A program made the position numbers and the translations under genes. Under the pieces are notes generated by a model, which saw nothing but the letters and a program-made list of their open reading frames with translations, did not search any database and had not been told where the DNA came from. From assembly GCF_013366925.1 (NCBI RefSeq), contig NZ_JAALDK010000001.1, forward strand, positions 6,694,001-6,758,000: a DNA stretch of 64,000 bases, given 5' to 3'. Origin of the DNA: Paraburkholderia youngii. Its GTDB lineage: Bacteria > Pseudomonadota > Gammaproteobacteria > Burkholderiales > Burkholderiaceae. Positions within the stretch are counted from its first letter, which is position 1, and each line of letters starts with the position of its first letter. This document shows positions 20,751-31,510 of this stretch, piece by piece.

Positions 20751-22025
20751 GTGACTGACAGGCGCAGCGACGATATCCAGCATGACTCGACAAGTGCGCG
20801 CGCAGGCGCCGGGAACGGCGCGATCGGCGCCACGGCCATCGCTGCGGATGCCGCTGCCGCGATCGCCGCACCCGCCGTCCCCGCGCCGACCCAGCAGGCG
20901 CTCGAAGCGCATCTCGCGCCGTACGCGGCGCATTCGAGCCATTCGCGCGGGCGGCGCTATGCGGAAACCGCGCCGAGCGCGCGCACCGAATTTCAGCGCG
21001 ACCGCGACCGCATCGTCCACTCCACCGCGTTCCGGCGGCTCGAGTACAAGACTCAGGTCTTCGTCAATCACGAGGGCGACCTGTTTCGCACGCGCCTCAC
21101 CCATAGCCTCGAAGTTGCGCAGATCGCGCGCTCGGTTGCGCGGAATTTGCGCGTCAATGAAGATCTGGTCGAAGCGATTTCGCTGGCGCACGATCTCGGC
21201 CATACACCGTTCGGCCATGCCGGCCAGGACGCATTGAACGAATGCATGCGCGAGCACGGCGGCTTCGAGCACAACCTGCAGAGTCTCGCGGTCGTCGACG
21301 AACTTGAGGAGCACTACGGAGCATTCAACGGTCTGAACCTGTGCTTTGAGACGCGCGAGGGCATCCTCAAGCATTGCTCGCGCGACAACGCGCGCCGGCT
21401 CGGCGAATTGGGCGAGCGCTTTCTCGAAGGACGTCAACCGTCGCTCGAAGCGCAGATCGCCAACGTCGCCGATGAAATCGCGTACAACAATCACGACGTC
21501 GACGACGGTTTGCGCTCCGGTCTGCTGTCGCTCGAGCAGCTCGCCGAAGTGGAGCTCTGGCAGACGCATTGTGAGGCGGCGCGCGGCGACTACCCGCAGA
21601 TCGAAGGACGTCGGCTGATTCACGAGACGGTGCGGCGCGTGATCAATACGCTGATCGTCGATCTGATCGAGACCACGCGGGCCAATCTCGCCCGCTACGC
21701 ACCGGCGTCACTCGACGACGTGCGTGCGGCGCCCCCGCTCGTCGCGCACAGTGATGCAATCGCCGCGCAGGCCGCGGCGCTCAAACGCTTTCTGTTCAGA
21801 AACATGTACCGCCACTATCGTGTGATGCGCATGGCCAACAAGGCACGCCGCGTCGTGGTCGGCCTGTTCGACGCGTTCACCGACGATCCGCGGCTGCTGC
21901 CGCCGGACTATCAATCGAGCGATGCGACGCGCCAGCCGCGTCTGATCGCGCATTACATCGCGGGGATGACCGATCGCTACGCGCTGAAGGAGTATCGGCG
22001 GCTGTTCGTGATCGACGATAACTAG
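20751..22025 (+). CDS. Deoxyguanosinetriphosphate triphosphohydrolase-like protein (HD domain)
   Basis: HD-superfamily dNTP triphosphohydrolase, 424 residues, 72 nt after aroB. The metal site is visible as [14 protein letters not shown], then [12 protein letters not shown] and a later [14 protein letters not shown]. The first 60 residues are Ala-rich and not conserved-looking; the real start could lie downstream, although the GTG at 20751 has GGAG in front. Family members hydrolyse dGTP or other dNTPs, often allosterically; the exact substrate cannot be read from sequence. Confidence 0.88.
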   Translation: MTDRRSDDIQHDSTSARAGAGNGAIGATAIAADAAAAIAAPAVPAPTQQALEAHLAPYAAHSSHSRGRRYAETAPSARTEFQRDRDRIVHSTAFRRLEYKTQVFVNHEGDLFRTRLTHSLEVAQIARSVARNLRVNEDLVEAISLAHDLGHTPFGHAGQDALNECMREHGGFEHNLQSLAVVDELEEHYGAFNGLNLCFETREGILKHCSRDNARRLGELGERFLEGRQPSLEAQIANVADEIAYNNHDVDDGLRSGLLSLEQLAEVELWQTHCEAARGDYPQIEGRRLIHETVRRVINTLIVDLIETTRANLARYAPASLDDVRAAPPLVAHSDAIAAQAAALKRFLFRNMYRHYRVMRMANKARRVVVGLFDAFTDDPRLLPPDYQSSDATRQPRLIAHYIAGMTDRYALKEYRRLFVIDDN

Positions 22026-22127
22026 TCGTTAGCGGCTAGGCGCGGCAAGAGGGCAACGTTCGACCTTGCCGCATCGAAGCGGCCGTCGCGTCTCCTTGCC
22101 AGCACCCTCAAGCCGCGCAAGCCAGCG

Positions 22128-22508
22128 TCATCGCGAACGCGACGCGAACAGCGCTCCCGCCACCAGTGCAAGCCCGCCGACGATCGCAATCGTCTGCCAC
22201 GGATTTTCATGCACATAGTGATCGGCGTCCGAGATCGCGACGCCCGCGCGGTCGCGCATCGCATCGCGCGTGTCGTTCAGCCGCTCGCGCGCGGCGTCCA
22301 GCTGTTTGCGCAGCTTGCCGCGCAAGGCCACGGCGTCGGCCTGCGTGCCGTCGGCCAAGGTCGATTCGAGTTCCGACAGCAGGGTGCGCAACTCGACCGC
22401 GATATCTTCGGCCGCATGGCGGCTATGGCGAGCGATGCGCCGCGCACGGCGACTCGCGCTGGTCCAGGATTCGCCGAGGGCGTCTCGCGTATTTGGAAGT
22501 GCTGTCAT
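22128..22508 (-). CDS. DUF883 family membrane-anchored protein (ElaB/YqjD-like)
   Basis: 126 residues: a charged, mostly helical region (about 15-95) then one C-terminal membrane segment (TIAIVGGLALVAGALF). This layout is that of DUF883 proteins such as ElaB and YqjD, which in E. coli tether ribosomes to the inner membrane in stationary phase. GGAG 6 nt before the ATG at 22508 supports this start over the upstream in-frame codon at 22544. Function is by family only. Confidence 0.82.
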   Translation of the reverse strand: MTALPNTRDALGESWTSASRRARRIARHSRHAAEDIAVELRTLLSELESTLADGTQADAVALRGKLRKQLDAARERLNDTRDAMRDRAGVAISDADHYVHENPWQTIAIVGGLALVAGALFASRSR

Positions 22509-22872
22509 GGTCGCTCCGTCGATGAGTTGAAAGGCCCCGCGCATCGTCGCGCGGACACGCTATGCGCAGACGCAGTATCACGTTGCAGCCTAGGAAACGC
22601 CATCTAACGCAACTTCGATGCCAAGCGTCGCATCGCCCGTAACGTGATAGCGCGCGGCTCGCGACACGCTTCGTGTGGCCGTAACGTTGCCAGATATTGC
22701 ACGCAGTTGCGCCGCATTCGCGTCAAATTTACAAACGCCGATGCCGGACGACACTGCCATGCCGATGCGACGGGGACGCCAAACAAAAACGCCGTCATCT
22801 GCTCGATGACGGCGTTCCCCAGGGCGCGAAAATTCGACTACCCTAATTCAAGCCACCTGCTGTCGCGATGCG
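22509..22872. other. Gene-free spacer between DUF883 gene and ompW
   Basis: 364 nt. Apart from the ompW terminator at 22783-22816 I see no coding pattern, repeat or clear promoter; it must contain the DUF883 gene promoter (minus strand, upstream of 22508). Confidence 0.5.
22783..22816 (-). terminator. Rho-independent terminator after ompW
   Basis: Perfect 11-bp stem (22789-22799 with 22806-22816); on the minus strand it is followed by a T-rich tail. Ends the ompW transcript about 55 nt after its stop. Confidence 0.8.
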
Positions 22873-23598
22873 TTAGAAACGGTAACCGATGTTGACGTAG
22901 GTGACGATCGGGTTCAGCTTGATCTTGGTCTGCGATTGCACGGTCAGCGTGCCGACCGGCGTGGTGGCCGCCGAATTGAGCTTCGCGGTCGTGCTGAGCG
23001 GCAGGTACGAGATCGACACGCCGGCGAACCAGTGCTGATTGAAGGAGTAATGGAAGCCCGCATTAAACACGGGTTCCCACGAACTATCCGTCGAGACACT
23101 GGTCGGACCATGCAGAACGTTGGCTTGGAATGAGCTGTTGGTGATGTGCTCGTCGGTGAACCAGATGCGGCTCACACCGACACCGAGATACGGCCGGAAA
23201 GCAGCGGTCGGCGCGTTGAAGTAGTACTTGAACAGCAGAGTCGGGCTCCACTGTTTGGCCTGCCCGATCTTGCCGAACTGCGCGAGGCTACCCGTGCCTG
23301 ACAGGTCGAAAGTAGGCGGGACGCCAATGACGAATTCGGTGGCGATGTGGTCAGTGACGAAGTATCCGGCGGTGAAGCCGATGGTGTCGGCCGAACCCAG
23401 CGAAGCGCCGGTGTTGGCTTCGGTAATGTTGGTTGGGCTACCGCCAATGCTGGTTACGGTCAGCGGGTCGCTGCTCGATTGGGGCGCCAGATGGAACCAG
23501 CCCGTCGTGACGTAAAAGCTGCCGGCCGATTGTGCGTGCGCCGCCGTGCTCATGCAGGCAAGCACTGCCATCCCCGTTACGGCCTGTTTTAATTTCAT
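22873..23598 (-). CDS. OmpW family outer-membrane protein
   Basis: Eight-stranded beta-barrel porin of the OmpW family, 241 residues, proposed to pass small hydrophobic compounds. A signal peptide (about 1-22, cleavage after AHA) is followed by alternating amphipathic strands, the conserved blocks LLFKYYF, FRPYLGVGVS and a C-terminal aromatic end GYRF for barrel assembly. GGAGGAG lies 6-8 nt before the ATG at 23598, an excellent ribosome-binding site. Single-gene unit. Confidence 0.93.
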   Translation of the reverse strand: MKLKQAVTGMAVLACMSTAAHAQSAGSFYVTTGWFHLAPQSSSDPLTVTSIGGSPTNITEANTGASLGSADTIGFTAGYFVTDHIATEFVIGVPPTFDLSGTGSLAQFGKIGQAKQWSPTLLFKYYFNAPTAAFRPYLGVGVSRIWFTDEHITNSSFQANVLHGPTSVSTDSSWEPVFNAGFHYSFNQHWFAGVSISYLPLSTTAKLNSAATTPVGTLTVQSQTKIKLNPIVTYVNIGYRF

Positions 23599-23785
23599 AT
23601 GTGCTCCTCCAAAAAAGGCCCGCTCATTATGACTACAACGTTTGAAACAAACCATACGCGGCGGTTAGAGTTTTCTCCCTAAGCACCGTATGGTTTCTGG
23701 CTTGGCCGCATGGCGCCGAACCTTGCGCGCATGCGGATCTTCGGACCTTCGGGTATATACCAACGCGACTATTGGACACTCCAGC

Positions 23786-24493
23786 ATGGCACGGCTTGCA
23801 CGTCTTTATGTCCCCGACCAGCCGCAGCACGTCATCCTCCGCGGGCTCGATCAGCAGCCCGCCTTCGTCGACGACCAGGACTACGAGCTTTTCATCGACT
23901 GTCTGAAGGCGGCTTCCCGGGACCATCACCTTTCCATCCACGCTTATGCCTTGATGCCGGGCGCCGTGCAACTGCTCGTCACGCCCACCGAGGAGTCGAG
24001 TCTGCCCAAGGCGATGCAGGCTGTCGGGCGGCGCTACGTCGCGCACTTCAACCGGCGCTATGCCCGTCGCGGCACCTTGTGGGAGGGCCGTTACCGGGCC
24101 ACGGTGATCGAAGGCGAGCGTTACTTCCTGCTGGCGAGCAGGGTGGTCGAGATGTGTCCGGTGCGCTTGCAGCTGGTCAACGCGGCGGAGGATTATCGTT
24201 GGTCGAGCTATCGTCATCACATCGGCCTTACCCTCGACAGCCTGATCACGGATCACCCTCTCTACTGGTCTCTCGGCAATACGCCGTTCGAGCGACAGCG
24301 TGCTTATCGCGAACTGTGCGAGCAGCCGCTCGACGAGCGCGAAGCAAGTCAGCTCCAGCAAGCCACGTTGAAGGGTTGGGTACTCGGCAGCGACACTTAC
24401 CGGGAATGGGCGGCGCGCGCCGCGAACCGACGTGTGTCCCCGCTACCGCGTGGCCGGCCACGCAAGGTGCGCGAGACGCCGCATACGCAGTGA
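23786..24493 (+). CDS. REP-associated tyrosine transposase-like protein, catalytic residues apparently lost
   Basis: 235 residues with the overall pattern of Y1/IS200-type REP-associated transposases (RAYTs): QPQHVILRG near the N-terminus, WEGRYRATVI, and EDYRWSSYRHH. Where family members read LMPNHvH (HUH metal site) this one reads LMPGAVQ (57-62), and the usual RYIxxNPVRA tyrosine block reads RVVEMCPVRL (119-128). The C-terminal tail PRGRPRK (221-227) is an AT-hook-like motif. The frame is intact and no inverted repeats or target duplications flank it, so I infer a domesticated nucleic-acid-binding protein. The start at 23786 matches the family N-terminus; the frame is open to 23690. Confidence 0.75.
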   Translation: MARLARLYVPDQPQHVILRGLDQQPAFVDDQDYELFIDCLKAASRDHHLSIHAYALMPGAVQLLVTPTEESSLPKAMQAVGRRYVAHFNRRYARRGTLWEGRYRATVIEGERYFLLASRVVEMCPVRLQLVNAAEDYRWSSYRHHIGLTLDSLITDHPLYWSLGNTPFERQRAYRELCEQPLDEREASQLQQATLKGWVLGSDTYREWAARAANRRVSPLPRGRPRKVRETPHTQ

Positions 24494-24579
24494 CGCGGCG
24501 ACACCCGCTACCCCAGCACCGCCGATAGAGTGGTTTTAAATTCGAATAAAGCGTTTTTGCATCAAAGGAGTGCATGAAG

Positions 24580-24607
24580 ACGGCATTTCGTATGCCGTTT
24601 TCTTTTG
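24580..24607 (+). terminator. Terminator after the transposase-like gene
   Basis: 7-bp stem (24580-24586 with 24592-24598) with 5-nt loop, followed by TTTCTTTT. It separates this gene from gltB. Confidence 0.65.
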
Positions 24608-24686
24608 CGCCGAATTGATGTGACACCAATAAAAAATAGCCGCAACGCACCATTTTGGTAATCGGGGGCGGATCACTATGTTTTAT

Positions 24687-24716
24687 TTGCTATTTCCTTG
24701 ATTCGTCGCGTATATT
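24687..24716 (+). promoter_or_regulatory. gltB: Candidate sigma-70 promoter of gltBD
   Basis: TTGCTA (24687-24692), 18-nt spacer, TATATT (24711-24716) in an AT-rich island; predicted start near 24723 leaves a leader of about 120 nt before the gltB ATG. Nothing else is visible in the 352-nt gap besides the terminator. Confidence 0.45.
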
Positions 24717-24845
24717 CCGATTTCCGACGCTTTTCGTCCCGCGCAGTCTGGCTGCGAGAAGAGCGCCGTCGTGGTTGCGAAGCGCACTGCGGCAAAAAAA
24801 CAATGGTTTAACGGCCTGTCCGGCCTCCTCACAGACGGTGTCCCC

Positions 24846-27800
24846 ATGAACGACCACCAGCAACCGATTCACCCGGTTCCCGCCGCCCAAGGTCTGTACG
24901 ACCCGCAAAACGAGCACGACGCTTGCGGCGTCGGCTTCGTCGCCCATATCAAGGGCCACAAGAGTCACGAAATCATCCAGCAGGGCTTGAAGATTCTCGA
25001 GAACCTCGACCACCGGGGCGCCGTCGGCGCCGATCCACTGATGGGCGACGGCGCGGGCATCCTGATCCAGATTCCGGACGGCTTCTATCGCGAAGAGATG
25101 GCCCGCCAGGGCGTGACGCTGCCGCCGGCTGGCGAATACGGCGTCGGCATGATCTTCCTGCCGAAGGAGCATGCGTCGCGCATCGCCTGCGAACAGGAGC
25201 TCGAGCGCACGGTGAAGGCCGAAGGTCAGGTCGTGCTCGGCTGGCGCGACGTGCCGGTCGACCACGCGATGCCGATCTCGCCGACAGTGAAGGCGAGCGA
25301 GCCGCTGATCCGCCAGATCTTCATCGGTCGCGGCAAGGACATCATGGTGACCGACGCGCTTGAGCGGAAGCTGTACATCATCCGCAAGACCGCGAGCCAC
25401 CGCATCCAGGCGCTGAAGCTCAAGCACGGCAAGGAATACTTCGTGCCTTCGTGCTCGGCGCGCACGGTCGTCTACAAGGGTCTGCTGCTCGCGGGTCAGG
25501 TCGGCGTCTACTACCGCGACCTGCAGGACGAGCGTGTCGTGTCGGCGCTCGCCCTTGTGCACCAGCGCTTCTCGACCAACACGTTCCCGGCGTGGGAACT
25601 GGCACACCCGTACCGCATGATCGCCCACAACGGCGAAATCAACACGGTGAAGGGCAACGTCAACTGGCTGAACGCGCGCACCGGCGCGATCGCCTCGCAC
25701 GTGCTCGGCGACGATCTGCCGAAGCTCTGGCCGCTGATCTATCCGGGCCAATCGGACACCGCATCGTTCGACAACTGTCTCGAACTGCTGGTGATGGCCG
25801 GCTATCCGCTCGTCCACGCGATGATGATGATGATCCCGGAAGCCTGGGAACAGCACACGCTGATGGACGAAAACCGCAAGGCGTTCTACGAATACCACGC
25901 CGCGATGATGGAGCCGTGGGACGGCCCCGCCGCGATCGCGTTCACCGACGGCCGCCAGATCGGCGCGACGCTCGACCGTAACGGTCTGCGTCCGGCGCGC
26001 TACATCGTCACCGACGACGACCTCGTCATCATGGCGTCGGAAGCCGGCACGCTGCCTATTCCCGAATCGAAGATCGTCAAGAAGTGGCGTCTGCAGCCGG
26101 GCAAGATGTTCCTGATCGACATGGAGCACGGCCGCATCATCGACGACAAGGAACTGAAGGACAACCTCGCCAACGCCAAGCCGTACAAGAGCTGGATCGA
26201 CGCCGTGCGCATCAAGCTCGACGAAATCGAGGCGAAGGCGGAAGACGTCGTCACGGAACGCCGCGAAGCTGCTGCGCTGCTGGATCGCCAGCAGGCGTTC
26301 GGCTACACCCAGGAAGACCTGAAGTTCCTGATGGCGCCGATGGCGCAAGCGGGTGAGGAAGCCGTCGGCTCGATGGGCAACGACTCGCCGCTGGCGGTCA
26401 TGTCCAACAAGAACAAGACGCTCTACCACTACTTCAAGCAGCTGTTCGCGCAGGTCACGAACCCGCCGATCGACCCGATCCGTGAAAACATGGTGATGTC
26501 GCTCGTGTCGTTCATCGGCCCGAAGCCGAACCTGCTCGACACGAACAACATCAACCCGCCGATGCGTCTCGAAGTGTCGCAGCCGGTGCTCGACTTCAAG
26601 GACATCGCGAAGATCCGCGCGATCGATCAGTACACCGGCGGCAAGTTCAGCTCCTATGAACTGAACATCTGCTATCCGGTCGCCTGGGGCAAGGAAGGCA
26701 TCGAAGCGCGTCTCGCCTCGCTGTGCGCGGAAGCAGTCGATGCGGTCAAGTCCGGCTACAACATGCTGATCGTGTCGGACCGCAAGACCGACCGCGACAA
26801 CGTCGCGATTCCGGCGCTGCTCGCCACCGCCGCGATCCACACGCACCTCGTGCAGCAAGGTCTGCGCACGAGCACGGGTCTCGTCGTCGAAACCGGTTCG
26901 GCGCGTGAAACGCACCACTTCGCGCTGCTCGCGGGCTATGGCGCGGAAGCCGTGCACCCGTACCTCGCGATGGAAACGCTGAGCCAGCTCGCGGCCGGCC
27001 TGAAGGGCGACCTGTCGGCGGAGAAGGCGGTCTACAACTTCACGAAGGCGGTCGGCAAGGGCCTGCAGAAGGTCATGTCGAAGATGGGCATTTCGACCTA
27101 TATGTCGTACACCGGCGCGCAGATTTTCGAAGCGGTCGGTCTTGCGTCGGATCTGGTGGCGAAGTACTTCCACGGCACGTCGTCGAAGGTCGGCGGCATT
27201 GGTCTGTTCGACGTCGCGGAAGAAGCGATCCGTCTGCATCGCGAAGCCTTCGGCGACAACCCGGTTCTCGCGAACATGCTCGACGCGGGCGGCGAGTACG
27301 CATACCGCGTGCGCGGCGAGGAACACATGTGGACGCCGGATGCGATCGCCAAGCTGCAGCATTCGGCGCGCAGCAACTCGTACCAGACGTACAAGGAATA
27401 CGCGCATCTGATCAACGATCAGACCAAGCGTCACATGACCTTCCGCGGCCTGTTCGAGTTCAAGTTCGATCCGACCAAGGCGATCCCCCTCGACGAAGTC
27501 GAACCGGCGAAGGAAATCGTCAAGCGTTTCGCGACCGGCGCAATGTCGATGGGCTCGATCAGCACCGAAGCGCACGCTACGCTCGCCGTCGCGATGAACC
27601 GCATCGGCGGCAAGTCGAACACTGGTGAAGGCGGTGAAGACGCGAACCGTTATCGCAACGAGCTGCGCGGCATTCCGATCAGGAACGGCGACTCGATGAA
27701 GTCCGTGATCGGCGACGAAGTGGTCGTCGACATCCCGCTCAAGGAAGGCGATTCGCTGCGCTCGCGCATCAAGCAGGTCGCGTCGGGCCGTTTCGGCGTC

Positions 27801-29549
27801 ACGGCGGAGTACCTCGCGTCGGCCGACCAGATCCAGATCAAGATGGCGCAGGGTGCGAAGCCGGGCGAAGGCGGTCAGCTGCCGGGCCACAAGGTGTCGG
27901 ACTACATCGGCAAGCTGCGTTACTCGGTGCCGGGCGTCGGCCTCATTTCGCCGCCGCCGCACCACGACATCTACTCGATCGAAGACCTGGCACAGCTGAT
28001 TCACGATCTGAAGAACGTCAACGCGTCGTCGAGCATCTCGGTGAAGCTCGTGTCGGAGTCGGGTGTCGGTACGGTTGCCGCCGGTGTCGCCAAGGCGAAG
28101 GCCGATCACGTCGTGATCGCCGGTCATGACGGTGGCACGGGTGCGTCGCCGCTGTCGTCGATCAAGCATGCGGGCACGCCGTGGGAACTAGGCCTTGCCG
28201 AAACGCAGCAGACGCTGGTGCTGAACCGGCTGCGCGGCCGTATCCGCGTGCAGGCCGACGGTCAGATGAAGACTGGCCGCGACGTCGTGATCGGCGCGTT
28301 GCTCGGCGCGGACGAATTCGGCTTCGCGACGGCGCCGCTCGTCGTCGAAGGCTGCATCATGATGCGCAAGTGCCATCTGAACACGTGCCCGGTCGGCGTC
28401 GCGACGCAAGATCCGGTACTGCGTGCGAAGTTCCAGGGCCAGCCGGAACACGTCGTGAACTTCTTCTTCTTCGTTGCGGAAGAAGCGCGCGAAATCATGG
28501 CGCAACTCGGTATCCGCAAGTTCGACGACCTGATCGGCCGCGCGGAACTGCTCGACACGAAGAAGGGCATCGAGCACTGGAAGGCGAAGGGTCTCGACTT
28601 CTCGCGCGTGTTCTATCAGCCGCAAGTGCCGGCGGAAGTCGCGCGCAAGCACGTCGACGTGCAGGATCACGGCCTCGACCGCGCACTCGACCACACGCTG
28701 ATCGAGAAGGCGAAGGCCGCGATCGAGAAGGGCGAGCACGTGTCGTTCATCCAGCCGGTGCGCAACGTGAACCGCACGGTCGGCGCGATGCTGTCGGGCA
28801 CGATCGCGAAGAAGTATGGCCACGAAGGTCTCGCGGACGACGCGATCCACATCCAGCTGAAAGGCACCGCGGGTCAGAGCTTCGGCGCGTTCCTCGCAAA
28901 GGGCATCACGCTGGATCTGGTCGGCGACGGCAACGACTACGTCGGCAAGGGCCTGTCGGGCGGCCGCATCATCATCCGTCCAACCAACGATTTCCGCGGC
29001 AAGTCGGAAGAGAACATCATCTGCGGTAACACGGTGATGTACGGCGCGATCGAAGGTGAAGCCTTCTTCCGCGGTGTCGCGGGCGAGCGTTTCTGCGTGC
29101 GTAATTCGGGCGCGACGGCGGTCGTCGAAGGCACGGGCGATCACGGCTGCGAATACATGACGGGCGGCACGGTGGTCGTGCTCGGCGAGACGGGCCGTAA
29201 CTTCGCGGCCGGCATGTCGGGCGGTATCGCGTACGTGTTCGATCCGGACGGCACGTTCGCGAGCAAGTGCAACAAGTCGATGGTTTCGCTCGACCCGGTG
29301 CTGCAACAGGCCGAACAGGAGCGCACGGTCGACAAGGGCGTATGGCACCGCGACACGACCGACGAAGCGCTGCTCAAGGGGCTCATCGAGCGTCACTTCC
29401 AGTTCACGGGCTCCCCGCGCGCGAAGGCGCTGCTCGAAAACTGGGACGCGGCACGCCGTCAGTTCGTGAAGGTGTTCCCGACCGAATACAAGCGCGCTCT
29501 CGGCGAACTCGCCGCGAAGAAGGCGAACAGCGAAGTGCTCGCCGCCTGA
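24846..29549 (+). CDS. gltB: Glutamate synthase (NADPH) large subunit
   Basis: Alpha subunit of GOGAT: glutamine amide transfer to 2-oxoglutarate. 1567 residues. A 26-residue propeptide precedes the amidotransferase nucleophile Cys27 (DACGVGF). A central domain, the FMN-binding synthase domain, the 3Fe-4S cluster cysteines C1170-x5-C1176-x4-C1181, and the C-terminal glycine-rich beta-helix (GxxxGGxxxV repeats) follow in order. The frame opens upstream at 24771 but the ATG at 24846 gives the standard propeptide. gltD follows in the same direction. Confidence 0.97.
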   Translation: MNDHQQPIHPVPAAQGLYDPQNEHDACGVGFVAHIKGHKSHEIIQQGLKILENLDHRGAVGADPLMGDGAGILIQIPDGFYREEMARQGVTLPPAGEYGVGMIFLPKEHASRIACEQELERTVKAEGQVVLGWRDVPVDHAMPISPTVKASEPLIRQIFIGRGKDIMVTDALERKLYIIRKTASHRIQALKLKHGKEYFVPSCSARTVVYKGLLLAGQVGVYYRDLQDERVVSALALVHQRFSTNTFPAWELAHPYRMIAHNGEINTVKGNVNWLNARTGAIASHVLGDDLPKLWPLIYPGQSDTASFDNCLELLVMAGYPLVHAMMMMIPEAWEQHTLMDENRKAFYEYHAAMMEPWDGPAAIAFTDGRQIGATLDRNGLRPARYIVTDDDLVIMASEAGTLPIPESKIVKKWRLQPGKMFLIDMEHGRIIDDKELKDNLANAKPYKSWIDAVRIKLDEIEAKAEDVVTERREAAALLDRQQAFGYTQEDLKFLMAPMAQAGEEAVGSMGNDSPLAVMSNKNKTLYHYFKQLFAQVTNPPIDPIRENMVMSLVSFIGPKPNLLDTNNINPPMRLEVSQPVLDFKDIAKIRAIDQYTGGKFSSYELNICYPVAWGKEGIEARLASLCAEAVDAVKSGYNMLIVSDRKTDRDNVAIPALLATAAIHTHLVQQGLRTSTGLVVETGSARETHHFALLAGYGAEAVHPYLAMETLSQLAAGLKGDLSAEKAVYNFTKAVGKGLQKVMSKMGISTYMSYTGAQIFEAVGLASDLVAKYFHGTSSKVGGIGLFDVAEEAIRLHREAFGDNPVLANMLDAGGEYAYRVRGEEHMWTPDAIAKLQHSARSNSYQTYKEYAHLINDQTKRHMTFRGLFEFKFDPTKAIPLDEVEPAKEIVKRFATGAMSMGSISTEAHATLAVAMNRIGGKSNTGEGGEDANRYRNELRGIPIRNGDSMKSVIGDEVVVDIPLKEGDSLRSRIKQVASGRFGVTAEYLASADQIQIKMAQGAKPGEGGQLPGHKVSDYIGKLRYSVPGVGLISPPPHHDIYSIEDLAQLIHDLKNVNASSSISVKLVSESGVGTVAAGVAKAKADHVVIAGHDGGTGASPLSSIKHAGTPWELGLAETQQTLVLNRLRGRIRVQADGQMKTGRDVVIGALLGADEFGFATAPLVVEGCIMMRKCHLNTCPVGVATQDPVLRAKFQGQPEHVVNFFFFVAEEAREIMAQLGIRKFDDLIGRAELLDTKKGIEHWKAKGLDFSRVFYQPQVPAEVARKHVDVQDHGLDRALDHTLIEKAKAAIEKGEHVSFIQPVRNVNRTVGAMLSGTIAKKYGHEGLADDAIHIQLKGTAGQSFGAFLAKGITLDLVGDGNDYVGKGLSGGRIIIRPTNDFRGKSEENIICGNTVMYGAIEGEAFFRGVAGERFCVRNSGATAVVEGTGDHGCEYMTGGTVVVLGETGRNFAAGMSGGIAYVFDPDGTFASKCNKSMVSLDPVLQQAEQERTVDKGVWHRDTTDEALLKGLIERHFQFTGSPRAKALLENWDAARRQFVKVFPTEYKRALGELAAKKANSEVLAA

Positions 29550-29577
29550 GCTGCCGTCGGAAGTCACATTTAGACGT

Positions 29578-29613
29578 ACCCGCCGCGTTCCGATCGATCG
29601 ACGCGCGGCGGGT
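29578..29613 (+). other. Intercistronic hairpin between gltB and gltD
   Basis: 10-bp GC stem (29578-29587 with 29604-29613) with a 16-nt loop that itself contains GATCGATC; no T-run. It may adjust the gltB:gltD mRNA ratio by stabilisation or processing. Confidence 0.4.
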
Positions 29614-29651
29614 CCAGATTACCCCTAGATACAGATAGAGAAGAGAACCAC

Positions 29652-31121
29652 ATGGGCAAGGCAACCGGTTTTCTCGAGTTCGAACGTCGCCACGAGACGT
29701 ACGAGGCTCCGCTCACGCGTGTGAAGCACTACAAGGAATTCGTCGCGGCACTGACCGACGACGAAGCGAAGATTCAAGGCGCGCGTTGCATGGACTGCGG
29801 CATTCCGTTCTGCAACAACGGCTGCCCGGTCAACAACATCATCCCGGACTTCAACGACCTGGTGTTCCGTCAGGACTGGAAGAACGCGATCGAAGTGCTG
29901 CATTCGACCAACAACTTCCCCGAGTTCACGGGCCGCATCTGCCCGGCGCCGTGCGAAGCGGCGTGCACGCTCGGCATCAACGACGACCCGGTCGGCATCA
30001 AGTCGATCGAGCACGCGATCATCGACAAGGCCTGGGCCGAAGGCTGGGTCGCGCCGCAAACGCCGAAGCACAAGACCGGCAAGAAGGTCGCCGTGGTCGG
30101 CTCGGGCCCCGCGGGTCTCGCGGCTGCGCAGCAGCTCGCGCGCGCCGGTCATGACGTGACCGTGTTCGAGAAGAACGACCGCATCGGCGGCCTGCTGCGT
30201 TATGGCATCCCCGACTTCAAGCTGGAGAAGTGGCAGATCGATCGCCGCATGCGCCAGATGGAAGCCGAAGGCGTGACATTCCGCACCAACGTGTTCATCG
30301 GCAAACCGGACTCGTTGCCGGCGCACATCGGCAACACCGCGAAGGAAACCATCACGCCGGCCGAGCTGAATGAGCAGTTCGACGCGGTCGTGATCGCCGG
30401 TGGTTCGGAAACGCCGCGCGATCTGCCGGTGCCGGGCCGCGAGCTCGAAGGCGTGTACTACGCGATGGAATTCCTGCCGCAGCAGAACAAGGTCAACGCC
30501 GGTGACAAGGTGCCGAACCAGCTGATCGCGAAGGGCAAGCACGTCGTCGTGATCGGCGGTGGCGATACCGGTTCGGACTGCGTGGGTACGTCGAACCGTC
30601 ATGGCGCGAAGAGCGTCACGCAGTTCGAACTCCTGCCGCAGCCGCCGGAAGAAGAGAACAAGCCGCTCGTGTGGCCGTACTGGCCGATCAAGCTGCGCAC
30701 GTCGTCGTCGCACGAGGAAGGCTGCGAGCGCGATTGGGCGGTTGCGACCAAGCGCCTCGAAGGTAAGAACGGCAAGGTCGAGAAGCTGATCGCCGCGCGC
30801 GTCGAATGGAAGGACGGCAAGATGGTCGAAGTGCCGAACTCCGAATTCGAAATGAAGGCCGACCTCGTGCTGCTCGCGATGGGCTTTACGCAGCCGGTCT
30901 CCCCGGTGCTCGAAGCATTCGGCGTCGACAAGGATGCGCGCGGCAATGTGCGCGCCACGACCGAGGGCGACAAGGCGTATTACACGTCGGTGAACAAGGT
31001 GTTCACGGCGGGCGACATGCGTCGCGGCCAGTCGCTCGTGGTATGGGCGATCCGCGAAGGCCGTCAGTGCGCACGTTCGGTCGATGCGTTCCTGATGGGT
31101 CATTCGGAACTGCCGCGTTAA
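29652..31121 (+). CDS. gltD: Glutamate synthase (NADPH) small subunit
   Basis: Beta subunit of GOGAT, 489 residues: passes NADPH electrons through FAD and Fe-S clusters to GltB. N-terminal cysteine groups for 4Fe-4S clusters ([15 protein letters not shown] and CPAPCEAAC), the FAD dinucleotide fold [12 protein letters not shown], the NADPH fold [12 protein letters not shown], and the C-terminal FAD block [13 protein letters not shown] are all present. Same operon as gltB, 102 nt apart. Confidence 0.97.
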   Translation: MGKATGFLEFERRHETYEAPLTRVKHYKEFVAALTDDEAKIQGARCMDCGIPFCNNGCPVNNIIPDFNDLVFRQDWKNAIEVLHSTNNFPEFTGRICPAPCEAACTLGINDDPVGIKSIEHAIIDKAWAEGWVAPQTPKHKTGKKVAVVGSGPAGLAAAQQLARAGHDVTVFEKNDRIGGLLRYGIPDFKLEKWQIDRRMRQMEAEGVTFRTNVFIGKPDSLPAHIGNTAKETITPAELNEQFDAVVIAGGSETPRDLPVPGRELEGVYYAMEFLPQQNKVNAGDKVPNQLIAKGKHVVVIGGGDTGSDCVGTSNRHGAKSVTQFELLPQPPEEENKPLVWPYWPIKLRTSSSHEEGCERDWAVATKRLEGKNGKVEKLIAARVEWKDGKMVEVPNSEFEMKADLVLLAMGFTQPVSPVLEAFGVDKDARGNVRATTEGDKAYYTSVNKVFTAGDMRRGQSLVVWAIREGRQCARSVDAFLMGHSELPR

Positions 31122-31207
31122 GCGTCTTCAATTTGCAGGAAGACGTGGAGACGACAAGGTGCCCCATGAAGGACACCTGTAGCGGTAAAGCGATGCAGTA
31201 AGAAAGA

Positions 31208-31246
31208 AACCGGGCTCGCCTGAAAGGGGGAGCCCGGTTTTCTTTT
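31208..31246 (+). terminator. Rho-independent terminator after gltD
   Basis: 9-bp stem (31208-31216 with 31231-31239) followed by a T-rich tail. Confidence 0.85.
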
Positions 31247-31420
31247 GCCTCGTCGCAGTGCGTCATGTCGGCGTCATTTGCGACAGCGCGCGAGCGTCAC
31301 GCGGCATTTATTGGCGCGCACCCGGCCCTCTTTTTCTCTTACAAACCGCTACGATGTAACGCAAAACTTATTGGTCAACGTTAAACTGCGTCTGCAGCCC
31401 GGCTGCCCACTCGATCCTCC

Positions 31421-31426
31421 TATAAT
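31421..31426 (+). promoter_or_regulatory. TATAAT -10-like element before the phosphatase-like gene
   Basis: Exact TATAAT in otherwise GC-rich DNA, 85 nt before the chosen start at 31511. No good -35 box at 16-18 nt. It argues against the earlier in-frame ATG at 31439, which would have almost no leader. Confidence 0.35.
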
Positions 31427-31510
31427 CCGTCGCCTCCGATGCCCGTCACCGCGAAAAACCGTTCGCCTTTCCGCGCCCTTACGAGCACGACCGTGCCCGT
31501 GGAGCGCGGC

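Noticed and set aside
23786..24493. Active insertion sequence
   Set aside because: No terminal or flanking repeats, no target duplication, and the residues needed for catalysis appear to be missing.
24690..28169. Very long open frame on the minus strand opposite gltB (over 1100 codons), rich in Arg, His and Val
   Set aside because: Typical antisense shadow of a GC-rich gene: no start signal or family motif, while the plus strand carries all GltB motifs.
31439..31510. Longer start of the phosphatase-like protein at 31439
   Set aside because: The ATG at 31511 has GGAG at good distance and puts the twin-arginine motif at residues 9-13; the upstream start would leave almost no leader after the TATAAT at 31421.
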